Shown piece after piece: positions 16,833 through 26,729 of a stretch of 64,000 nt of DNA (the first letter of the stretch is position 1; every line of letters starts with the position of its first letter). The notes under the pieces are model-generated. The model saw only the letters and a list, made by a program, of their open reading frames with translations, ran no database searches and had not been told where the DNA came from. The stretch comes from Chlorobium sp. GTDB taxonomy: Bacteria; Bacteroidota; Chlorobiia; Chlorobiales; Chlorobiaceae. Location of the stretch: the NCBI GenBank assembly GCA_028277225.1, contig JANQHB010000032.1, positions 62,001 to 126,000 of the forward strand, written 5' to 3'. Made by a program: the position numbers and the translations under genes.

Positions 16833-18982
16833 CTGTATTCATAATGAGCGATCAAGCCGATTCTCCTCAAACGGCGGGAATTTCCACTGAACTTGAAAAT
16901 CCGGCCTATTATGTGAACCGGGAACTGAGCTGGGTGTCATTCAACCAGAGGGTGCTCGATGAGGCTTTGTGCCCGGGTGCTCATCCGCTCCTTGAAAGAG
17001 TCAAGTTCATATCGATTTTCAGCTCGAATCTCGATGAATTTTTCATGATCCGGGTTGCAGGCCTTCAGGACCAGTACGAGGCGGGTGTTCAGGATCGCTC
17101 TGTGGACGGGCTTACGCCCATGGAACAGATAGAAATAATCCGCGAAAGGGTTCTCGAGCAGTTCCGGCAGAGGAACGATTGTTTTTATAACGACATCTGC
17201 CCGAAACTTGCAGAACAGGGGATCGATTTTGTTGAATACCGCAATCTCGGTGAAGCGCAAAAAGAAGTTCTCCATGATCATTTCAGGAGCGAGATATTTC
17301 CTGTTCTGACACCTCTTGCCGTCGATCCCGGTCACCCGTTCCCTTTTGTTTCAAATCTGTCCCTTAATCTTGCCGTACAACTGGAGGATCTTGAGACGCA
17401 TGTTCTGAAGTTTGCGCGGCTAAAAGTTCCGGTTGTTCTGCCGAGGCTTGTGCGCCTCGACCAGATCGACGGGCTGGACTTCGGAGATGAACGGATCAGG
17501 CTGCTCTGGCTGGAAGATCTTATCCAGAACAATCTCGAACAGCTTTTTCCGCAAATGAGAGTGGTGCAGTGTCATCCGTTCAGGGTCATAAGGGATGCTG
17601 ATATCGAGATCGAGGAAGATGAGGCGGGCGATCTGCTCGAGACCATTGAACAGGGTATACGTTCCAGGAGATATGGAAAGGTGGTTCGCCTGGATGTTAT
17701 GCCTGCCATGCCCGAGGCGGTAAGGAATATCCTGATCAAGAACCTCGAAATCAATCCTGCGTGTCTCTATGAGATTTCGGGCGCTCTGGGTGCAAGCGAT
17801 CTCATGGAAATGATGAGCATTGAAATGCCGGAGCACAAAGACGAGCCCTTTGCGCCCCACAATCCGATCGAAAAGAAGGTCGGAGGCGATGTGTTCAGCG
17901 CAATTCGCCAGGGCGATCAGCTGCTGTACCATCCATATGATTCATTTCAGCCGATCGTGGATCTTGTTACCCAGGCGGCAAACGATCCGCAGGTTCTTTC
18001 CATCAAACAGACGCTTTATCGTGTGGGGAAAAACTCGCCGATCGTCGAAGCGTTGATGAACGCGGTTGAGCAGGGAAAACAGGTTGCCGTTCTTGTCGAG
18101 CTTAAAGCCCGTTTCGATGAAGAAAACAATATCGGATGGGCACGCGCCCTGGAAGATGTCGGTGCGCATGTGGTCTATGGACTGGTGGGGCTCAAGACGC
18201 ACGCGAAACTGACCCTGATTGTCCGCAGGGAGCATGACAAACTGAGGAGGTATCTGCATCTGGGTACCGGAAACTACAATCCGTTCACGGCAAAAATCTA
18301 TACGGATTACAGTTACCTCACAGGGAATGAGCAGCTTGCCAACGATGTTTCGGAATTGTTCAATGCCTTGACCGGATACTCGAAACATACGACATACCGC
18401 AAGCTGATCGTTTCACCCGTCAACACCCGCAAACGTATCATTTCCATGATCGATCGCGAAGTTGAATGGCATAAAAAGGAAGGGAAGGGGCGGATTATCA
18501 TGAAAATGAACGCTCTTGTCGACAAGAAAACCATAAAGGCGCTGTACAGGGCTTCATGCGAAGGGGTCTCTATCGACCTGATAATCAGGGGAATATGTTG
18601 TCTTGTTCCCGGAATCGAAGGTGTCAGCGACAATATCCGGGTCAGGAGCGTTATCGGAAGATTTTTAGAACACAGCAGGGCTTATTATTTTCGGAACGGC
18701 GGCATGGATGAAATTTACCTCGGAAGCGCGGATATCATGCCAAGGAACCTTGACCACAGGGTTGAAGCTCTCTTTCCTGTTATGGATCCTGAACTGATCG
18801 ACGTCGTCAAATCCGATCTCGAGCTCATTATCAGTGATAACGTCAAAGCATGGCAGATGCTGTCCGACGGGTCCTATCAGAGAATCAGGAACGACCGGCC
18901 CGAGGTGAACAGCCAGGACATTTTCCTTGCCCAGGCATCAAAGAAAAAATCAATCAGCAAGTTCAACGTTAACGGATTATGA
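16829..18982 (+). CDS. ppk: polyphosphate kinase 1
   Basis: This 717-residue enzyme reversibly makes polyphosphate from ATP. It shows the N-terminal ELSWVSFNQRVLDEA signature and the phosphorylated His (H458) in LKTHAKLTLIVRRE, followed by YLHLGTGNYNP. A second His-containing phospholipase-D-like half is also present. The TTG at 16829 overlaps the previous stop; the ATG at 16844 (MSDQAD) is an equally good start. The gene sits in a tightly packed unit with the cyclo-ligase upstream and rpiB downstream (4-bp overlap). Confidence 0.96.
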   Translation: MTVFIMSDQADSPQTAGISTELENPAYYVNRELSWVSFNQRVLDEALCPGAHPLLERVKFISIFSSNLDEFFMIRVAGLQDQYEAGVQDRSVDGLTPMEQIEIIRERVLEQFRQRNDCFYNDICPKLAEQGIDFVEYRNLGEAQKEVLHDHFRSEIFPVLTPLAVDPGHPFPFVSNLSLNLAVQLEDLETHVLKFARLKVPVVLPRLVRLDQIDGLDFGDERIRLLWLEDLIQNNLEQLFPQMRVVQCHPFRVIRDADIEIEEDEAGDLLETIEQGIRSRRYGKVVRLDVMPAMPEAVRNILIKNLEINPACLYEISGALGASDLMEMMSIEMPEHKDEPFAPHNPIEKKVGGDVFSAIRQGDQLLYHPYDSFQPIVDLVTQAANDPQVLSIKQTLYRVGKNSPIVEALMNAVEQGKQVAVLVELKARFDEENNIGWARALEDVGAHVVYGLVGLKTHAKLTLIVRREHDKLRRYLHLGTGNYNPFTAKIYTDYSYLTGNEQLANDVSELFNALTGYSKHTTYRKLIVSPVNTRKRIISMIDREVEWHKKEGKGRIIMKMNALVDKKTIKALYRASCEGVSIDLIIRGICCLVPGIEGVSDNIRVRSVIGRFLEHSRAYYFRNGGMDEIYLGSADIMPRNLDHRVEALFPVMDPELIDVVKSDLELIISDNVKAWQMLSDGSYQRIRNDRPEVNSQDIFLAQASKKKSISKFNVNGL

Positions 18983-19407
18983 AAATAGCTATCGGTAGCG
19001 ATCACGCGGGTTATGAACTGAAAAAGGTCGTGTATTCATGGCTGGATCAGCATGGACACGAAGTCAATGATATGGGTCCGTATTCGGATGAGTCTGTTGA
19101 CTATCCTGATTATGCCCATAAGGTTGCCGAATCTGTTGCCTGTGGAGAGGCTGATCAGGGTGTGCTGCTCTGCGGCAGCGGTGTAGGTGTATCGATCGTG
19201 GCCAACAAGGTGAAGGGTATACGGGCCGCACTTGCGTTCAATCCGGAAATTGCCGGCCTTGCAAGGCAGCACAACAATGCCAATGTTCTCTGTTTTCCCG
19301 CTCGGTACAGTGATCCTGAAACGATAAAGAAAAGCCTTGAAAACTGGTTTGCTGCCGCGTTTGAAGGCGGACGTCATGAACGTCGGGTATCCAAAATCGA
19401 GCCATAG
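18979..19407 (+). CDS. rpiB: ribose-5-phosphate isomerase B
   Basis: The 142-residue protein starts MKIAIGSDHAGYELK and has the catalytic loop LLCGSGVGVSIVANK with Cys65 as the general base. It interconverts ribose-5-phosphate and ribulose-5-phosphate in the pentose phosphate pathway. Its start overlaps the ppk stop by 4 bp. The length is normal for the RpiB/LacAB family. Confidence 0.95.
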   Translation: MKIAIGSDHAGYELKKVVYSWLDQHGHEVNDMGPYSDESVDYPDYAHKVAESVACGEADQGVLLCGSGVGVSIVANKVKGIRAALAFNPEIAGLARQHNNANVLCFPARYSDPETIKKSLENWFAAAFEGGRHERRVSKIEP

Positions 19408-19531
19408 GAATTTTCCCTCGACCGGGATTGTTTAGAGTGCTGAATAAAGCATTGCAGTGGATTGCCTGTCATGATAAATTGCAGTTGTCTGCCGGATTTG
19501 TTTTTTACTCTCGACCCTTGACTTTTTCACG

Positions 19532-20221
19532 ATGAGTATTGTTGAGAAATACGTAGATAGTGACTATCCATTTTTTCAGACCTCAGAACCGGCCGCTTCA
19601 ACCCTGGCTCAATTCGAGGAACTGGGACTCGATCTTGCACCGGTTCTCAAGGATGAGAATTTTCAGGGTTTGATACATATCAGCTCTCTCAGGGAAGCCA
19701 TGGCGTCCGAAGTCGGAGAGGGCAGGGAAATGGCATTGCAGTCACTTCCTTTACAAGAGTGCCATATCGCGGATCCGGAAGAACATATTATGGATGTTTT
19801 TGGCCGGTTTGCCGGGATTTCTGATCCGGATTATCTTTGTGTCGTCTCAAAAGACGGTGTATTCCGGGGAATGTTGTCGAAAACAGAGGCGATACGTGCA
19901 ATAGGCAGGATATTTCATGTTTCCGAAGGGGGAGTGACACTTGAACTCGAAGCTCCGGCTCTCGGTGTGAACGTATCCGAGATTGTCGGCGTGATCGAAA
20001 AAAATGATGCAACTGTTCTCAGTTTTGGCATTACGGAACCAGAACCGGGAGACCAGATGATGGTCATGACCTTCAGGCTTCACTCAGGGGATGTCTACAG
20101 GCTTGTGAAAAATCTTGAAAAATACGGCTACTATATCCGTTACGCCAGACCGACAGCCGGTGACGGTGTTGACGAGCTTCGTGAAAAAGCCCTGGAATTC
20201 ATGCGTTATATCGACATGTGA
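19532..20221 (+). CDS. CBS-pair protein with ACT-like C-terminus
   Basis: The 229-residue soluble protein has two CBS domains in its first two thirds (LKDENFQGLIHISSLREA and SKDGVFRGMLSKTEAIRAI are the repeat cores). A C-terminal ACT-like region follows with VSEIVGVIEKNDATVLSF. This resembles AcuB-like small regulatory proteins that bind adenine nucleotides. No target gene is adjacent. It stands alone between rpiB and a peptidase gene. Confidence 0.75.
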   Translation: MSIVEKYVDSDYPFFQTSEPAASTLAQFEELGLDLAPVLKDENFQGLIHISSLREAMASEVGEGREMALQSLPLQECHIADPEEHIMDVFGRFAGISDPDYLCVVSKDGVFRGMLSKTEAIRAIGRIFHVSEGGVTLELEAPALGVNVSEIVGVIEKNDATVLSFGITEPEPGDQMMVMTFRLHSGDVYRLVKNLEKYGYYIRYARPTAGDGVDELREKALEFMRYIDM

Positions 20222-20278
20222 CCTATGTCACGGAGTCTGGTGAAGGCCTTTTTTTCTGTTCAATCCTACCCTACCTAG

Positions 20279-21487
20279 ATGTCACATCAAACCCGAGTTA
20301 TTGAAAAAATCAGGAACAGTGTTGAGTCCCTCTATCCTGAGATTGTAGACATACGCAGAGATATTCATCGTCATCCCGAGCTTTCCATGCAGGAGTTTCG
20401 AACAACAGCCCTTGTCAGAGAGTATTTGCTTGGGCTTGGTTTGAAGATCGAACACGATTTTCTTGAAACCGGAGTCGTTGCCCTTCTGGAAGGCGGCGGC
20501 GGAACAGGAGACAAAGGCCTTGTAGGGTTGCGTGCCGATATCGATGCATTGCCTCTTGAAGAAGCAATTACTCACGATTTCTGTTCCGTTGAAAAAGGGG
20601 TTATGCACGCCTGCGGTCATGATATGCACACAGCTATTGTTCTCGGGACTGCAAAGGTTCTTTCCGGTATGAAAGATGAACTTTCCGGTGATGTGCTTTT
20701 CGTGTTCCAGCCGTCAGAAGAAAAGGCGCCCGGAGGGGCAAAGCCTCTGATCGATGCCGGACTGTTTGAGGCTTACCATCCGTCTGCTTTTTTCGGAATA
20801 CACTGTTTCCCATATCTTGAAACGGGAAAGGTTGCCATACGTGAAGGGAGCCTGATGGCGGCGGCAGATGAGCTGTATATCAAGGTGCATGGTGAAGGAG
20901 GTCATGCTTCTTCTCCGCATAAGACCGCAGACCCGATTCTTGCTGCCGCTCATATCATCACCGCGCTCCAGCATCTTGTGAGCAGGGTGGCATCACCCTA
21001 TGAACCGGCCGTAGTGTCGATCAGCTCGATCAGCGGCGGCAATGCAACAAACATCATACCTGGTACGGTATCGATGTCGGGCACACTTCGAACTTTGAAC
21101 GAAGCGTTGCGCGACAAGATGCATGAGCGGCTGATACAGACGATTCAGCATACGGCAAGGGGACTTGGCGTAGAGGCTGAACTCGATATCGTTCATGGTT
21201 ATCCTGTTTTGTACAACGATCCTCTGACGACACGCGCAGTCCATTCTGCAGCTCTTGCCTATCTTGGCGATACGGGGGTCAGGGAGTGTGAGTTGCTCAT
21301 GACTGCAGAAGATTTTGCCTACTACCTGCAGCATTGTCCCGGAACGTTCATTCTGCTGGGAACCAGCAGGGGGAATGAGGAGCGGGGTGATACTCTTCAC
21401 TCACCAAGATTTGATCCGGATGAACGCGCCATTCTGACCGGCATGGGCGTAATGAGCTATGCTGCTCAGAACTGGCTGGGGAGGTAG
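20279..21487 (+). CDS. M20 family amidohydrolase/peptidase
   Basis: This 402-residue cytosolic metal-dependent hydrolase belongs to the N-acyl amino acid/hippurate amidohydrolase group. The metal-site motif MHACGHDMHTA (Cys112, His114) is present, along with GLRADIDALP before it and QPSEEKAPGG with the catalytic Glu-Glu. A dimerisation domain follows in the middle. The substrate could be an N-acetylated amino acid, an indole-acetyl conjugate or a peptidoglycan peptide. The gene is single, with a repeat-rich tail. Confidence 0.9.
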   Translation: MSHQTRVIEKIRNSVESLYPEIVDIRRDIHRHPELSMQEFRTTALVREYLLGLGLKIEHDFLETGVVALLEGGGGTGDKGLVGLRADIDALPLEEAITHDFCSVEKGVMHACGHDMHTAIVLGTAKVLSGMKDELSGDVLFVFQPSEEKAPGGAKPLIDAGLFEAYHPSAFFGIHCFPYLETGKVAIREGSLMAAADELYIKVHGEGGHASSPHKTADPILAAAHIITALQHLVSRVASPYEPAVVSISSISGGNATNIIPGTVSMSGTLRTLNEALRDKMHERLIQTIQHTARGLGVEAELDIVHGYPVLYNDPLTTRAVHSAALAYLGDTGVRECELLMTAEDFAYYLQHCPGTFILLGTSRGNEERGDTLHSPRFDPDERAILTGMGVMSYAAQNWLGR

Positions 21488-21749
21488 TTGGGAAGAGGGG
21501 CAGGGAGCCAGGAGTAGCTCACTTCGTTCGCAGGAGTAAGGAGGGGAAAGTAGTCGGCAGTTTTCAGTAGGCGGTCGGCGGGGTTGCTGCTAGGCGGAAC
21601 CCCCTTTGGTTGTCAACGGCAGGTCGGAAGCTGATGATCGGGAGAAAGAATACAGTATTTCATACTGATAACTGTGAACTGCCAACTGGAGATTTTTACT
21701 CAAAGGGGGAGGATGGCGATGATGAGATGTTATGGGCAGTCGGTGTAAC
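21488..21749. repeat. intergenic region with degenerate heptamer repeats
   Basis: No gene is visible. At 21664-21691 four consecutive 7-mers read ACTGATA, ACTGTGA, ACTGCCA and ACTGGAG. Around 21550-21580 related heptamers AGTCGGC, AGTTTTC, AGTAGGC and GGTCGGC occur. The stretch follows the M20 peptidase gene and precedes the fba terminator. Confidence 0.6.
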
Positions 21750-21781
21750 AAAAAAGGCCGCTTTTCTGACGGCCTTTTTTG
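21750..21781 (-). terminator. rho-independent terminator of fba
   Basis: AAAAAAGGCCG and CGGCCTTTTTT form an 11-bp stem with a 9-nt loop. On the minus strand the hairpin is followed by a T run 16 bp after the fba stop. The symmetrical A and T runs could also stop plus-strand transcription. Confidence 0.85.
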
Positions 21782-21796
21782 TTTGAATCCTGTTTG

Positions 21797-22771
21797 TTAT
21801 GCCTTGTCGTTCGAGCCGAGGACGCTGAGTATTTTGTGTTTGTAGAGTTCTTTGAGCGACTCTCTTGCAGGGCCGAGATATTTTCTGGGATCGAACTCTT
21901 CAGGTTTTTCTGCAAGTACTTTGCGGATTGCCGCAGTCATTGCCAGCCTGCCGTCAGAATCGATGTTGATTTTGCAGACAGCCGATTTTGCGGCTTCCCG
22001 CAACTGGTCTTCACCGATACCGATAGCGTCCTTGAGCTTGCCTCCGTGAGCGTTTATTATGGCTACCAGATCCTGCGGGACTGAGGAGGAGCCATGCAGC
22101 ACGATGGGAAAGCCGGGTATGCGCTTTTCAATTTCAGAAAGGATATCGAGCCGGATTTTCGGGTCTTCACCCGGCTTGAACTTATAAGCGCCATGGGATG
22201 TTCCAATAGCAATTGCAAGACTGTCGACACCGGTTTTGGTCACGAAATCCTCAACCTCTTCCGGTTGTGTGTATGTATGTGTTTCGGATGCGACTTCGTC
22301 TTCCACACCTGCAAGCACACCCAGTTCTCCCTCAACGGTAACGTCATGCTGATGAGCATATTCTACAACCCTGCTTGTTAAAGCGACGTTTTCATCGTAG
22401 CTGAGGTGGGAACCGTCGATCATAACCGATGAAAAACCTGTTTCGATACAGTCCTTACAGGTTTCAAAGGTGTCTCCATGATCGAGGTGCAGGACGATCG
22501 GAATCGATTTGCCCAGTTCTTCAGCATATTCGACAGCGCCATTTGCAAGATGCCGGAGCAGTGTCTGGTTTGCATATTTTCGTGCACCTTTCGAAACCTG
22601 GAGAATGACCGGAGAAGCTGTTTCGACACAGGCCATGACGATTGCCTGCAACTGTTCGAGATTGTTGAAGTTATAGGCGGGGATGGCATAGCCCCCTTTT
22701 ACGGCGTCGGCAAAAAGGTTTCTGCTGTTGACAAGGCCAAGTTCTTTATAGCTGATATGTTGTTTCTGCAT
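21797..22771 (-). CDS. fba: class II fructose-bisphosphate aldolase
   Basis: This 324-residue zinc-dependent aldolase acts in gluconeogenesis and glycolysis, which feed from the reductive TCA cycle in green sulfur bacteria. The signature PIVLHLDHGD (His95, Asp97, His98) carries zinc and catalytic residues. The phosphate-binding GTSHGAYK and VLHGSSSVP stretches are intact. The gene is monocistronic with its own terminator. Confidence 0.95.
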   Translation of the reverse strand: MQKQHISYKELGLVNSRNLFADAVKGGYAIPAYNFNNLEQLQAIVMACVETASPVILQVSKGARKYANQTLLRHLANGAVEYAEELGKSIPIVLHLDHGDTFETCKDCIETGFSSVMIDGSHLSYDENVALTSRVVEYAHQHDVTVEGELGVLAGVEDEVASETHTYTQPEEVEDFVTKTGVDSLAIAIGTSHGAYKFKPGEDPKIRLDILSEIEKRIPGFPIVLHGSSSVPQDLVAIINAHGGKLKDAIGIGEDQLREAAKSAVCKINIDSDGRLAMTAAIRKVLAEKPEEFDPRKYLGPARESLKELYKHKILSVLGSNDKA

Positions 22772-22892
22772 CGGGAAGTTCTCTGTGGTTGGATTTTAAA
22801 TGTGAGGATTGCTGAAAAAAATGATGTAACCGGGTTATTGTGGCCATAAATATAATATATTTGGTATCTCAATCAAGACGTGTTTCTCTTTA

Positions 22893-24983
22893 ATGACGGG
22901 ATTGTTTTTCATGCCGAGACGCTTCACTATTTCTCTCTTCCGGGCAGCTGTTCCGCTGCTTGTTTTTCTGTGCTTCAGTACCGAAGTTCAAAACAAAACA
23001 GCCGTTGCCGCAAAGGCAGATACACTGTTCACTCCAACGTCTGTACAGGAGGAGGCGGAGCGATATCTTGGCCGTTATCTGATGCAGTATCATTTCAGGA
23101 AGGTTGCCGTCAATGATTCACTCTCGCAGGAAGTCCTTACAAGGCTTCTGGATCAGCTCGATGAAAACCGGACATACTTTAAGGGCTCTCAAATCAAGGC
23201 TTTCAGGTCGGCCTATGGCAAGGCTCTTGACAACGAGTTTCTGCAAGGAAAAGCAGATGCAGGTTTCAAAATTTATTCAAGTTTTCTGCAGCAGGCTGAA
23301 AAGAAAATGCGCTTTATGATCGATCTTCTCGATACGGCGACGTTCAATTTCAGTCTTGAAGAGACCTACGATCTCAACCGGAAAGACTCTCCATGGCCCC
23401 TGAGTGACGATGAGCTTCGTGATCAATGGCGAAAAGAGGCCAAGTATCAGCTTCTCAACCTGAGACATTCCGGTGAGGAGCCTGATGAAAGCCTGCGGGA
23501 AGTTCTTGTCAAACGTTACAAAAACCGGCTCTCGTTGCTCGAGCAGCAGACTCCTGAAGATGCTTTCAGGGCATACAATTATGCTTTGACCACATCATTC
23601 GACCCTCATACAGCCTATTTCTCTCCTCTGGATTACGAGAACTTCCAGATTGATATGAGCCGTTCTCTCGAGGGTATCGGTGCCAAGCTGCAGTCCGAGA
23701 ACGAATATACTGTTGTGAACGAGGTTATACCGGGCGGGCCTGCATTCAGAAGCGAGTTGTTGAAAAAGGGAGATCGCATCGTCGGCGTCGGACAAAACCG
23801 GAGCGGTGAAATCGTCGATATTGTCGGATGGAGAATCAATGATGTTGTCAAGCTCATAAGGGGGAAGAAAGGCTCGATTGTCCGACTCAAGATTCTTCCT
23901 GTCAGTCAGGGAAACAAAGGCCCTTCCAAGATCATCGAGATTGTAAGGGATGAAGTCAGGCTGGAGGAGCAGTCAGCGAAAAAAGAGATCATACCGGTCA
24001 ACGGCCGCAAAATAGGTGTGATCACGGTCCCTGCGTTTTACCTGGATTTCGAGGGTCAGAAACGGAAGAAACCCAACTATAAAAGCACCAGCAGGGATGT
24101 CAGAACAATACTGGATGAACTGAAAAAAGAAGAGGTGGAGGGTGTTGTCCTCGATCTGAGAAACAATGGCGGAGGAGCCCTTGAGGAAGCAGTAAAGCTG
24201 ACCGGTCTTTTCATCCCCCAGGGGCCTGTCGTTCAGATCAGAAACTCGCATGGCGGAGTGTCAGTGCTCAAGGACAACGAAGCAGATGTCTATTACAATG
24301 GACCTCTGGCTGTTCTGGTCAATCGCTACAGCGCATCGGCTTCTGAAATACTGGCGGCGGCAATACAGGATTACGGCAGAGGTATTGTTATTGGCGGCAG
24401 GACATTCGGGAAGGGAACAGTGCAGAGCATCCTGAAAATCAACAGGCCGTTCAACTTTTTCTACAAGAACAAGAACGAGGATCTCGGTCAGGTCAAGTTG
24501 ACCATTGCCAAGTTCTACAGGATATCAGGCGAGAGCACACAGAACCAGGGGGTCACACCCGACATTGAACTGCCTTCTTTTATCGATGTCGAAACGGTTG
24601 GAGAAGATACCTATCCAAGCAGTCTGCAATGGGACAAAATAAACGCTGCCGAACACGCTGAAGTGCTCTCTTTGACGGCAGGTGATATCGAGCTGCTGAA
24701 AAACAGGCACCGGTTACGTTCCGGACAGGATTCTCTCTATGCACGTTATCAGGAAGACCTCAATCTTCTCAAGAGTATCAGAAAGAAAGAGACGATTTCT
24801 CTTTTTGAACCCGATTTCAAGGCTGAGATGAAACGGATCGAGGGATTCGAGGCCCAGTGGAACAAGGAAGACGAGCCCGACATTCTCCTGAACCAGACAG
24901 CATCCATTGTCGCCGATATGGCCGGCCTCCTCAAGGGCAGACAGTCACTCGACGCCGGAGCCATGCAGGCGAACGGTAAGTAG
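22893..24983 (+). CDS. prc: C-terminal processing protease (Prc/Tsp)
   Basis: The 696-residue periplasmic protease belongs to family S41. A signal sequence follows MPRRFTISLFRAAVPLLVF; the ATG at 22911 is an alternative start to 22893. An N-terminal helical domain is followed by a PDZ domain around residues 245-330. The catalytic core NRYSASASEILAAAIQDYGR supplies the Ser, and FGKGTVQ supplies the Lys of the dyad. The long C-terminal extension is typical of the larger Prc rather than the shorter CtpA form. It degrades or trims periplasmic proteins from nonpolar C-termini. Confidence 0.93.
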   Translation: MTGLFFMPRRFTISLFRAAVPLLVFLCFSTEVQNKTAVAAKADTLFTPTSVQEEAERYLGRYLMQYHFRKVAVNDSLSQEVLTRLLDQLDENRTYFKGSQIKAFRSAYGKALDNEFLQGKADAGFKIYSSFLQQAEKKMRFMIDLLDTATFNFSLEETYDLNRKDSPWPLSDDELRDQWRKEAKYQLLNLRHSGEEPDESLREVLVKRYKNRLSLLEQQTPEDAFRAYNYALTTSFDPHTAYFSPLDYENFQIDMSRSLEGIGAKLQSENEYTVVNEVIPGGPAFRSELLKKGDRIVGVGQNRSGEIVDIVGWRINDVVKLIRGKKGSIVRLKILPVSQGNKGPSKIIEIVRDEVRLEEQSAKKEIIPVNGRKIGVITVPAFYLDFEGQKRKKPNYKSTSRDVRTILDELKKEEVEGVVLDLRNNGGGALEEAVKLTGLFIPQGPVVQIRNSHGGVSVLKDNEADVYYNGPLAVLVNRYSASASEILAAAIQDYGRGIVIGGRTFGKGTVQSILKINRPFNFFYKNKNEDLGQVKLTIAKFYRISGESTQNQGVTPDIELPSFIDVETVGEDTYPSSLQWDKINAAEHAEVLSLTAGDIELLKNRHRLRSGQDSLYARYQEDLNLLKSIRKKETISLFEPDFKAEMKRIEGFEAQWNKEDEPDILLNQTASIVADMAGLLKGRQSLDAGAMQANGK

Positions 24984-24990
24984 TTTCATG

Positions 24991-25059
24991 AGTGACAAGT
25001 AACGAGTAACAAGAAAGGAGATTGCACACTGTTTTTCTCGTCACTCGTCACTTGTTACT
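24991..25059. terminator. long imperfect hairpin between convergent prc and argH
   Basis: Arms 24991-25010 (AGTGACAAGTAACGAGTAAC) and 25040-25059 pair over 20 positions with three G-U or mismatch sites. Each arm is built from 7-mers of the type GTGACAA/GTAACGA. The position between two convergent stops suggests a shared terminator, although no T tract follows. Confidence 0.55.
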
Positions 25060-25060
25060 A

Positions 25061-26464
25061 TCATCTATCCCTCATCATTTCCTTCGCAACTCTTATCTGC
25101 TCATCAACTGAAGCGAACGAGGTGCCTCCATGTGAGCGCTTTGCATTGACGCTTGCTTCGGGCTTTAGTGCGTCGTAAATATCGTTTTCGAAGAGGCCGG
25201 AAAAGCCTTTATAGGTTTCCAGCGGGATAGAAGGCAGCGGTGTACCGCTCGTAATTGCATGGCTCACGATGCTTCCCGTTATCCTGTGCGCTTCTCTGAA
25301 CGGCAGGTCTTTTCTGACCAGGTATTCGGCTATTTCGGTTGCGAGGCTCAGGTCTTCAGCTGTCAGCATGGCAACCCGCTCTTCGTTCAGTTTCGTATGT
25401 GCAAGCATTTTTGTAAATATCCTGACGCTGGAAACTGTTGCTTTCGAAGCATCGAAGAGCGGAGGTTTGTCTTCCTGCATGTCACGGTTATAGGAGAGGG
25501 GCAGACCCTTCATCATGGTCAGGACGGCAACAAGGTCCCCATAAACCCTTCCTGTTTTACCTCTCACCAGTTCTGCGATGTCTGCGTTTTTTTTCTGGGG
25601 CATGATTGACGAGCCGGTGGAAAAAGCATCGCTGATCTCGAGGTAATTGAACTCGGTGCTGCTCCAGAGAATGATATCTTCGCAAAATCGAGAGAGGTGC
25701 ATCATGATTACCGAGCAGGCAGAGAGAAATTCAATGATGATGTCCCTGTCGCTTACGGCATCGATGCTGTTGTGAAACAGAGCGCCGAAGCCAAGAAGTT
25801 CCCTGCTTCTTTTTGCGTTCAGGGGGAGGGTACTGCCGGCAAAAGCCGCTGCGCCAAGGGGAGATATATCGACCCTTTTGAGGAGATCTTCCAGACGTTC
25901 GCTATCACGCTTGAACATGTTGAAATATGCAAGATAGTAATGACCGGCAGAGATCGGCTGAGCACGCTGAAGATGTGTGTAACCGAAAATAACGGTATGG
26001 CGATAGCTTTCAGCTTTTTCGACAAGCAGTTGTTTCAGAGCTTCCAGCTCATTGGACAGTTCGTTGATGATGCGTTTTAAATAGAGCCGGGTGTCGGTGG
26101 CAACCTGGTCGTTCCTGCTTCTTCCCGAATGCATTTTGCCTGCAAGAGGGCCGATTTTCTCTTTGAGACGGTTTTCGATGACCGTATGGATGTCTTCTTC
26201 TTCCCAGTCGGGAACAAGCGCTCCGGAAGCAATTTCCTGTTCGATGTCCTCAAGGCCTTCGATAATCATTCTCGCTTCTTCCACAGGCAGGATGGCTTCT
26301 TCGGAGAGCATTGTCACGTGAGCGATAGAGCCTTTGATGTCTTCCTGGTAGAGGATTTTATCAACATCGACAGAAGATGAAAAAAGCAGGGCCTCACGGT
26401 CAAAAGGTTCGGAGAATCGGCTTTGCCATAACAGTTCTTTCTTGTTGCCGTTATCTGTACTCAT
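25061..26464 (-). CDS. argH: argininosuccinate lyase
   Basis: The 467-residue enzyme carries out the last step of arginine synthesis, releasing fumarate. The superfamily signature GSSIMPQKKNAD with its catalytic Ser is present, as are the HSGRSRNDQVATD and YTHLQRAQPIS motifs. Unlike the other arg genes it is separated from argG by a gene for a secreted protein and two long spacers, so it probably has its own promoter. Confidence 0.96.
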   Translation of the reverse strand: MSTDNGNKKELLWQSRFSEPFDREALLFSSSVDVDKILYQEDIKGSIAHVTMLSEEAILPVEEARMIIEGLEDIEQEIASGALVPDWEEEDIHTVIENRLKEKIGPLAGKMHSGRSRNDQVATDTRLYLKRIINELSNELEALKQLLVEKAESYRHTVIFGYTHLQRAQPISAGHYYLAYFNMFKRDSERLEDLLKRVDISPLGAAAFAGSTLPLNAKRSRELLGFGALFHNSIDAVSDRDIIIEFLSACSVIMMHLSRFCEDIILWSSTEFNYLEISDAFSTGSSIMPQKKNADIAELVRGKTGRVYGDLVAVLTMMKGLPLSYNRDMQEDKPPLFDASKATVSSVRIFTKMLAHTKLNEERVAMLTAEDLSLATEIAEYLVRKDLPFREAHRITGSIVSHAITSGTPLPSIPLETYKGFSGLFENDIYDALKPEASVNAKRSHGGTSFASVDEQIRVAKEMMRDR

Positions 26465-26673
26465 AGGTTCCTTGATTCAGTGTGGAGATAGGTAGAGAAA
26501 AAATATAAAAATAAAGTTTTCAGACGGAAAGCCGGATTTTTGCTGCTTTCTCTGTAAAGTACTTTAATAAATAAAGCATCGTGACATATTCAGAAAACGC
26601 AATAACAGGGGAGCTTCTCCGGGATGCCTGGTTGTATGATGAGTGTGGCTGCAAAATGAAGAAGGCAAAAAAA

Positions 26674-26704
26674 GAGGCTGTCCCGGTGAAAACGAGGCAG
26701 CCTC
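26674..26704 (-). terminator. rho-independent terminator after the 316-residue secreted protein
   Basis: GAGGCTG (26674-26680) and CAGCCTC (26698-26704) form a 7-bp stem. On the minus strand it is followed by TTTTTTT, 26 bp past the stop codon at 26730. Confidence 0.75.
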
Positions 26705-26729
26705 GAAAGAGTGCGTTACCGGTGAGAAA